Source: Acidimicrobiales bacterium
Lineage (GTDB): Bacteria > Actinomycetota > Acidimicrobiia > Acidimicrobiales > SHLQ01
DNA: 57,385 nt
Assembly (NCBI GenBank): GCA_020629375.1
Contig: JAHDDK010000001.1
Span: forward strand, 60,744 to 118,128
Direction: 5' to 3'
Position numbers and translations under genes: made by a program. The notes beneath the pieces were generated by a model, which ran no database searches, had not been told where the DNA came from, and saw only the letters and a list, made by a program, of their open reading frames with translations. The first letter of the stretch is position 1. Each line of letters starts with the position of its first letter. Shown piece after piece: positions 54,201 through 57,385 of the stretch.

Positions 54201-54538
54201 TGGACGGTGTTGTTGAGCGCTGGTCGAAAGCTCTCATCGAAGGCGCCCGAATCAACGTCGTAGGCGAACAGATAGGGCTGAGAGACCGTCGTCCCGTCCG
54301 GTCGAATCACCGTCGTGAAATCGCCACCGACAAAGATCCGATTTCCGACCTGGGCGTGCGCGCGGACCGTCCCGTTCGCCACAACGGGGAGGTCATCACG
54401 GGTCGTTTGTGACACGAGTTGACCGTGATCTCCCGGCGCGGCGGCTCGAGCCTCAAACGCCCGTTGCGCGAGCGCAACAACAACGACGAGTGCGAAGACG
54501 GCGATGACGAAGGGCGTGATCTTCAACGCACGATTCAT
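51278..54538 (-). CDS. Secreted propeller protein with F5/8-type domains, the last an F-type (fucose-binding) lectin
   Basis: From ATG 54538 the 1086-residue protein has a signal peptide ('ITPFVIAVFALVVVVALAQ'), then delta-60/beta-propeller repeats like 'IFVGGDFTTVIRPDG' and 'VFLAGDFTEVGGEAHLGY' to about residue 450. A beta-rich part follows, then three about 65-residue modules ending in 'DYTIRSREAGQTVDVTC'. At the C-terminus are two F5/8 type C domains ('NLALGRTARQSS', 'NVSVGKPVAQSS'). The second holds the full F-type lectin motif H-x26-R-x-D-x4-R: His981, Arg1008, Asp1010, Arg1015 ('WNRTDCCGNRL'). The first lacks it. Binding of L-fucose outside the cell is therefore likely; GDP-fucose genes lie 1-3 kb away. 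Confidence 0.88.
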   Translation of the reverse strand: MNRALKITPFVIAVFALVVVVALAQRAFEARAAAPGDHGQLVSQTTRDDLPVVANGTVRAHAQVGNRIFVGGDFTTVIRPDGTTVSQPYLFAYDVDSGAFDESFRPALNNTVQALETSADGDALFVGGRFWKWDDSFPIRVAKLHADGSLDTKFAGSANAIVRSIAATDDRVFLAGDFTEVGGEAHLGYAALDAMTGAVDPGFVVDVDASPQRGRRIVATSDGSTVFGLHFGTGVNGLPRDVLVKVDVSGPTAAVADWQVDWDRCMYAIRDLAISPDDSYIAVVTQGGDAPPFCDSVIRYPTAGQGVVPFDWSARMYSSVFSVAISDVAVYAGGHFCAAPKNGAAPGGVTDPDGVAANWCGQNVEPPDIKSDPWLLNPDGAVERNQMAALDPASGRALDWDPGTDAQVGVLEMTIIDRGLLIGQDRGTVAGFPVGRSGFFDFGSTDNSPPVLSATIATDGAALAVSGSLVDDIRAEEITITARHQDGRWLQGDGTLSSAFFRFEITPAADGSFSSTLPAPVGEYQVSVDGSDFAGNSANSVSDTITVASGPAPGECLAAASEAGVELRWGAFNDEDDAYQIRNADGWVANVSADSRSWSGPATDYTIRSREAGQTVDVTCVPAGTPPVVTPPAAGECAATFDGGQMTLNWGPFNGEDDTFQVRNAGGWVATVSSAETSWSGPVDDYSIRSREAGQTVDIACVAAGQPPFEPPAEDPECSAEVNATAITLRWPGFNGEDDGYQIRTGDGWVASLDPAARSWSFDTFRYQPPLFVRSKEAGNTIDLECSWTPPAAPMTNTSVTNLALGRTARQSSIAFDLTPANAVDGSSAPSAQTLTEFQPWWEVDLGSSQAIDTVTIINSLNWNQRQQTPGHLLISDTPMQGRSFAELLADPSVAASDLAINTQAVMELDAGGAAGRYVRIQLSEQGFLDLAEVQITPLVFPENVSVGKPVAQSSVHSIGIAANAVDGILGGRWGVHPVTHTANEIEPWWEIDLGAKYDLDAIELWNRTDCCGNRLNNGAVFISDLPMTGMSVAELEADPNVAVLELPDPEIQTVFDASQLSGRYVRVQLRGQAILQLAEVVVTTR

Positions 54539-54662
54539 GGCGTTCCTCTGGCGAAGGGGCATAGGCGCCCGTTTCCGGTCAATGCTAGGAGATCGGACAC
54601 TGCGTGTCCCCGCTGGCTGGGTCAAACGTCACGGAAAGTGGGGAATTGCCCAGTCCGTCGGA

Positions 54663-55724
54663 TTACCAGCGACGAATGCCCTCGTCGTGGATTGCTTCGA
54701 GCGTCCGACGAATGCCCATGGTGAGCTGCCAGTCCGGATAGTCGGCACGGAAACGGGAGAGGTCGCTCACGTACCAGATGTGGTCGCCGGTCCGGGCCGT
54801 GTCGTCGTAGGTCCAATCGAGGGTCTTGCCCGAGACCTCTTCGCACAGCGCGATTGCCTCACGCATCGACACGTTGGCGTCCATACCGCCGCCGATGTTG
54901 TAGACCGCCGCAGGTTTCGGGTCGGCGATGACCGCCTCGAACGCCGAGACGAGATCGGCGGAGTGGATGTTGTCGCGTACCTGCTTCCCGCCGTAGCCGA
55001 AGATCGTGTACGGCAAGCCGGTCGCCGTCGCCTTCATCAGATACGCAAGGAAGCCGTGCAGTTCGGCACCCGAATGTCCTGGACCGGTCAGGCATCCGCC
55101 CCTGAAGACGGCCGTGTTCATCCCGAAATAGCGGCCGTACTCCTGCACGAGCACATCGGCCGCCACCTTCGACGCTCCGAAGAGGGAGTGAGTGCTTTGA
55201 TCGATGCTCATCGTCTCGGGAATGCCAGAGATAGCCCACTCATGCGACGGGTCGAGCGTCCACCGAGTTTCGGTCTCCACGAGCGGAAGCTCGTTCGGGA
55301 GGTCGCCGTACACCTTGTTGGTCGACGTGAAGATGAACGACGCATCGGGGGAGTGGGAACGGGTCGCCTCCAACAGATTGAGCGTGCCTGTTGCGTTGAT
55401 CTCGAAGTCGGTGAAGGGCTCGCGGGCCGCCCAATCGTGAGACGGCTGGGCCGCAGCATGGATCACGACCCCGATGTCCGAGCCGAACTCCACGAACAGC
55501 TTGTGGATCGCCTCCCGGTCACGGATGTCGACCCCGCGTGCCTCGAACGTGTCGAACTCCTCAGACAGCTCTGCCGTAGCCCACGACGACGACGCCTCCG
55601 GCCCGAAGAAATAGGCGCGCATGTCGTTGTCGACCCCGATCACCCGATCGAACGTCGGCGCCAGACGCCGAACCGACTCGGCCCCGATCAGACCGCCCGA
55701 CCCGGTCACGATTGCCACGCTCAT
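54663..55724 (-). CDS. NAD-dependent epimerase, CDP-paratose 2-epimerase-like
   Basis: The 353-residue protein is an extended SDR: '[18 protein letters not shown]' binds NAD, '[17 protein letters not shown]' and '[18 protein letters not shown]' match the CDP-tyvelose (paratose) 2-epimerase group, as do '[20 protein letters not shown]' and '[14 protein letters not shown]'. That enzyme turns CDP-paratose into CDP-tyvelose. No CDP-glucose cytidylyl- or dehydratase gene is in the window, so the substrate may be another sugar nucleotide. It is divergent from the sulfotransferase at 55825. Confidence 0.8.
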   Translation of the reverse strand: MSVAIVTGSGGLIGAESVRRLAPTFDRVIGVDNDMRAYFFGPEASSSWATAELSEEFDTFEARGVDIRDREAIHKLFVEFGSDIGVVIHAAAQPSHDWAAREPFTDFEINATGTLNLLEATRSHSPDASFIFTSTNKVYGDLPNELPLVETETRWTLDPSHEWAISGIPETMSIDQSTHSLFGASKVAADVLVQEYGRYFGMNTAVFRGGCLTGPGHSGAELHGFLAYLMKATATGLPYTIFGYGGKQVRDNIHSADLVSAFEAVIADPKPAAVYNIGGGMDANVSMREAIALCEEVSGKTLDWTYDDTARTGDHIWYVSDLSRFRADYPDWQLTMGIRRTLEAIHDEGIRRW

Positions 55725-55824
55725 CGAGCGAGGACGCTACTCGGTCGACACCGAGATTGGAGAATGCCGAAGTGGATCGCGCTACCGTCGGACGCGGCCG
55801 CCGCCATGCACGAGGGAGGAGTCG

Positions 55825-56586
55825 GTGAATCAAGAGTCAGCCCCTCAACGATTCGTGATCGTCGGTTCGGGGCGAACTGGCTCCAGCTGGATCAAGCTGC
55901 TCCTCGAATCGCACCCTCAGGTGTTCGCCACCGGCGAGCTGTTCAAGAAGAAGGACGAGGCCCGCGAACGGAACTCCTGGCCATTCCGACCGATCGCACC
56001 CGGCGAAGACCATCGCGCGTATCTCGACGAGATCACCTCGACGATCGCGCCCGGATTCACTCACTTCGGTTTCAAGCTCTTCTGCCGACACGCACAGGAC
56101 CCGCCGTGGAATCAGCTTTGGGACGACCTCGCTAATGGCCACGCCCACATCATTCACCTTCGGCGACGAAACCTCCTGGCTCAACTGATCAGCACCAGGA
56201 CCGCGGCGCACAACAAGATCTGGCAGCTGCATGAGGGACAGGACCGCCCCGATGAGGTGCCGCTCACGATCGAGATCGACGACGTCGAACGCTTCTTCTC
56301 CCGGGCCGAAGCTGAACACGGCTGGGCCGACGACGTCCTGGCCTCAGGTCGGAAGATCGACCTCTTCTACGAAGACATCGCCGCCGACCCTGAATCGGAG
56401 ATGCAGGGCGTCCTCGACTTCCTCGGGCTCCCGCAGGCTCAGCTCACGACGATCACCAGAGTTCAACGCCAAGGCCCTAAACGCGACGTACTCCTCAATT
56501 TCGACGAACTCCGCCAACGTTTTGCCGACCGCGCCGCGGCAGGAATCTCGCCCGCTCATTGGGTCGAATTCTTCGACGACGAATAG
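55825..56586 (+). CDS. Stf0-like sulfotransferase
   Basis: From GTG 55825, with GAGGGAGGA (55811-55819) 5 bases upstream, the 253-residue protein has GSGRTGSSW (14-22) as the PAPS 5'-phosphosulfate loop and 'HLRRRNLLAQLISTRTAAHN' as 3'-phosphate element. 'HFGFKLFCRHAQDPPW' ties it to the enzymes at 34774 and 38222. 'KIDLFYEDIAADPESEM' follows. Its upstream in-frame extension lacks homology. It is the last glycan gene before sufU, ending 5 bases from the convergent sufU stop. Confidence 0.9.
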   Translation: MNQESAPQRFVIVGSGRTGSSWIKLLLESHPQVFATGELFKKKDEARERNSWPFRPIAPGEDHRAYLDEITSTIAPGFTHFGFKLFCRHAQDPPWNQLWDDLANGHAHIIHLRRRNLLAQLISTRTAAHNKIWQLHEGQDRPDEVPLTIEIDDVERFFSRAEAEHGWADDVLASGRKIDLFYEDIAADPESEMQGVLDFLGLPQAQLTTITRVQRQGPKRDVLLNFDELRQRFADRAAAGISPAHWVEFFDDE

Positions 56587-56591
56587 GTTCG

Positions 56592-57050
56592 CTACTCGGT
56601 GGTGGTCGTCGAGCCCGATTCGGTGAGCGCCTGAAGCAATGTATTGAAACCGAGCGTGGCGCACTTGATGCGGGCCGGGAACTTCGACACCCCCCGCAAC
56701 GCCACCAGATCGCCCATCGCCAGGTCGGGCTTGTCGCCGGCATCGGTGATCGCCAGCATGCCCTTGTACGCGTCGGACAGTTCTCTGGCTTCGGCGGTGG
56801 TCTTGCCCTTGATCGCCTCGCTCATCATCGACGCCGCGCTCTGGCTCACCGAACAACCGCGACCGTCGATCGCCACGTCGGTGATCACGTCGTGGGCGTC
56901 GACCGCCACATACAGCGTGATCTCGTCGCCACAGCTCGGGTTGATTCCGAGTGCATGCAGCGCGGGCGGCGCTTCGAGGGACCCCTGGTTTCGGGGGTTG
57001 CGATAGTGATCCATGATGATCTCTTTGTAGAGATCTTCGAGTCCGGCCAT
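56592..57050 (-). CDS. sufU: Fe-S scaffold / sulfur-transfer protein SufU
   Basis: SufU takes persulfide sulfur from SufS through a zinc site and passes it to SufBCD. The 152-residue protein has Cys40 ('NPSCGDE'), Asp42, Cys66 ('GRGCSVSQ') and Cys130 ('RIKCATLGF'), the four zinc ligands, and the insertion between Cys66 and Cys130 that separates SufU from IscU. It follows sufS on the minus strand with 15 bases between. In most relatives it is beside sufC on the same strand. Confidence 0.95.
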   Translation of the reverse strand: MAGLEDLYKEIIMDHYRNPRNQGSLEAPPALHALGINPSCGDEITLYVAVDAHDVITDVAIDGRGCSVSQSAASMMSEAIKGKTTAEARELSDAYKGMLAITDAGDKPDLAMGDLVALRGVSKFPARIKCATLGFNTLLQALTESGSTTTTE

Positions 57051-57065
57051 CGGTCGTTCCTGTCC

Positions 57066-57385
57066 TCAGAAGGCGAAGAAGTCGCCTGCTTGCTCGATCG
57101 CGTCGGCGAGCACGTCGACGTCGTCCTCGTCGTTGTAGACGTACATCGACGCCCGTGCAGTGGCGGCGACGTCGAGCACCTGCATCAGGGGCTTGGCGCA
57201 GTGGTGGCCCGCACGCACACACACGTTGTGGCTGTCGAGCACCTGCGACAGATCGTGGGCGTGCACGTCCTTGTACATGATCGACAACACCCCACCGCGA
57301 GCGGCTGGCTCAGCTGGGCCATGGATCGTGATGTCGCCCCCGAAGCGTTCGGTCAAGGTGCGTATTGCATACGCAGTGAGCGACA
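57066..57385 (-). CDS. sufS: Cysteine desulfurase SufS, C-terminal part (5' end outside window)
   Basis: The frame is open to the right edge and ends at 57066. It covers about the last 105 residues of a PLP-dependent cysteine desulfurase. 'CVRAGHHCAKPLMQVL' holds the catalytic Cys loop of the SufS type, and 'ARASMYVYNDEDDVDVLADA' is the standard C-terminal stretch. The edge residues 'SLTAYAIRTLTERFGGD' continue the family, so no start lies inside the window. With sufU it supplies sulfur for SufBCD. Confidence 0.93.
   Translation of the reverse strand, partial: SLTAYAIRTLTERFGGDITIHGPAEPAARGGVLSIMYKDVHAHDLSQVLDSHNVCVRAGHHCAKPLMQVLDVAATARASMYVYNDEDDVDVLADAIEQAGDFFAF

Overview
The window reads as chromosomal DNA of a GC-rich actinobacterium. 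The frequent GTG starts, the SufB/SufD/Rieske ferredoxin/SufC/SufS/SufU set, the DUF222-HNH (13E12-like) nuclease and the large Thr-linked secreted proteins suggest Acidimicrobiia, perhaps a marine Ilumatobacter relative. That placement is inference from gene content; no rRNA or tRNA gene was recognised.

Layout. (1) 1-2574: 3' part of a large secreted beta-propeller protein on the minus strand, running off the left edge. (2) 2.8-7.9 kb: Fe-S assembly genes sufB, sufD, Rieske ferredoxin and sufC, with an initiating sugar transferase and a Cys-rich small protein between sufB and sufD. (3) 8.0-16.4 kb: galE, a PQQ-like lipoprotein, and two secreted proteins (sugar dehydrogenase-like and glycosidase-like) sharing Ig-like repeats and Thr-rich linkers. 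(4) 16.4-18.1 kb: a DUF222-HNH gene with GGTCAGACCCC palindromes on both sides. (5) 18.1-56.6 kb: a glycan island with nine sulfotransferase-like genes, many glycosyltransferases (several fused to DUF115/MptE-like, GT2, TPR or coiled-coil parts), a methyltransferase-pyruvyltransferase fusion, GSCFA and SGNH-type acyl-modification genes, a polysaccharide deacetylase, an ABC exporter-like protein with a decayed ATPase half, GDP-L-fucose synthesis (gmd, fcl), a CDP-paratose 2-epimerase-like gene, and a secreted propeller protein ending in a fucose-binding F-type lectin domain. (6) 56.6-57.4 kb: sufU and the end of sufS, facing the opposite way from sufBDC.

How the genes fit together (inference): sugar nucleotides (UDP-Gal, GDP-L-fucose, possibly a CDP-dideoxysugar) feed a membrane-linked glycan started by the sugar transferase. 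GT2 and GT-B enzymes extend it. Sulfate (PAPS-dependent), pyruvate and acyl groups decorate it. Secreted propeller, lectin and hydrolase-like proteins act on or bind it outside the cell. The best candidate for an undescribed system is this sulfated, probably fucose-containing surface polysaccharide locus with its own fucose lectin. No PAPS synthesis genes, no clear polymerase/flippase and no intact export ATPase are visible, so parts of the system must lie elsewhere. A minus-strand chain from about 45.2 to 28.7 kb is mostly joined by 4-nt start/stop overlaps, and its 33-42 kb part has visibly lower GC, which points to recent acquisition. No stretch over 300 bases lacks a gene.
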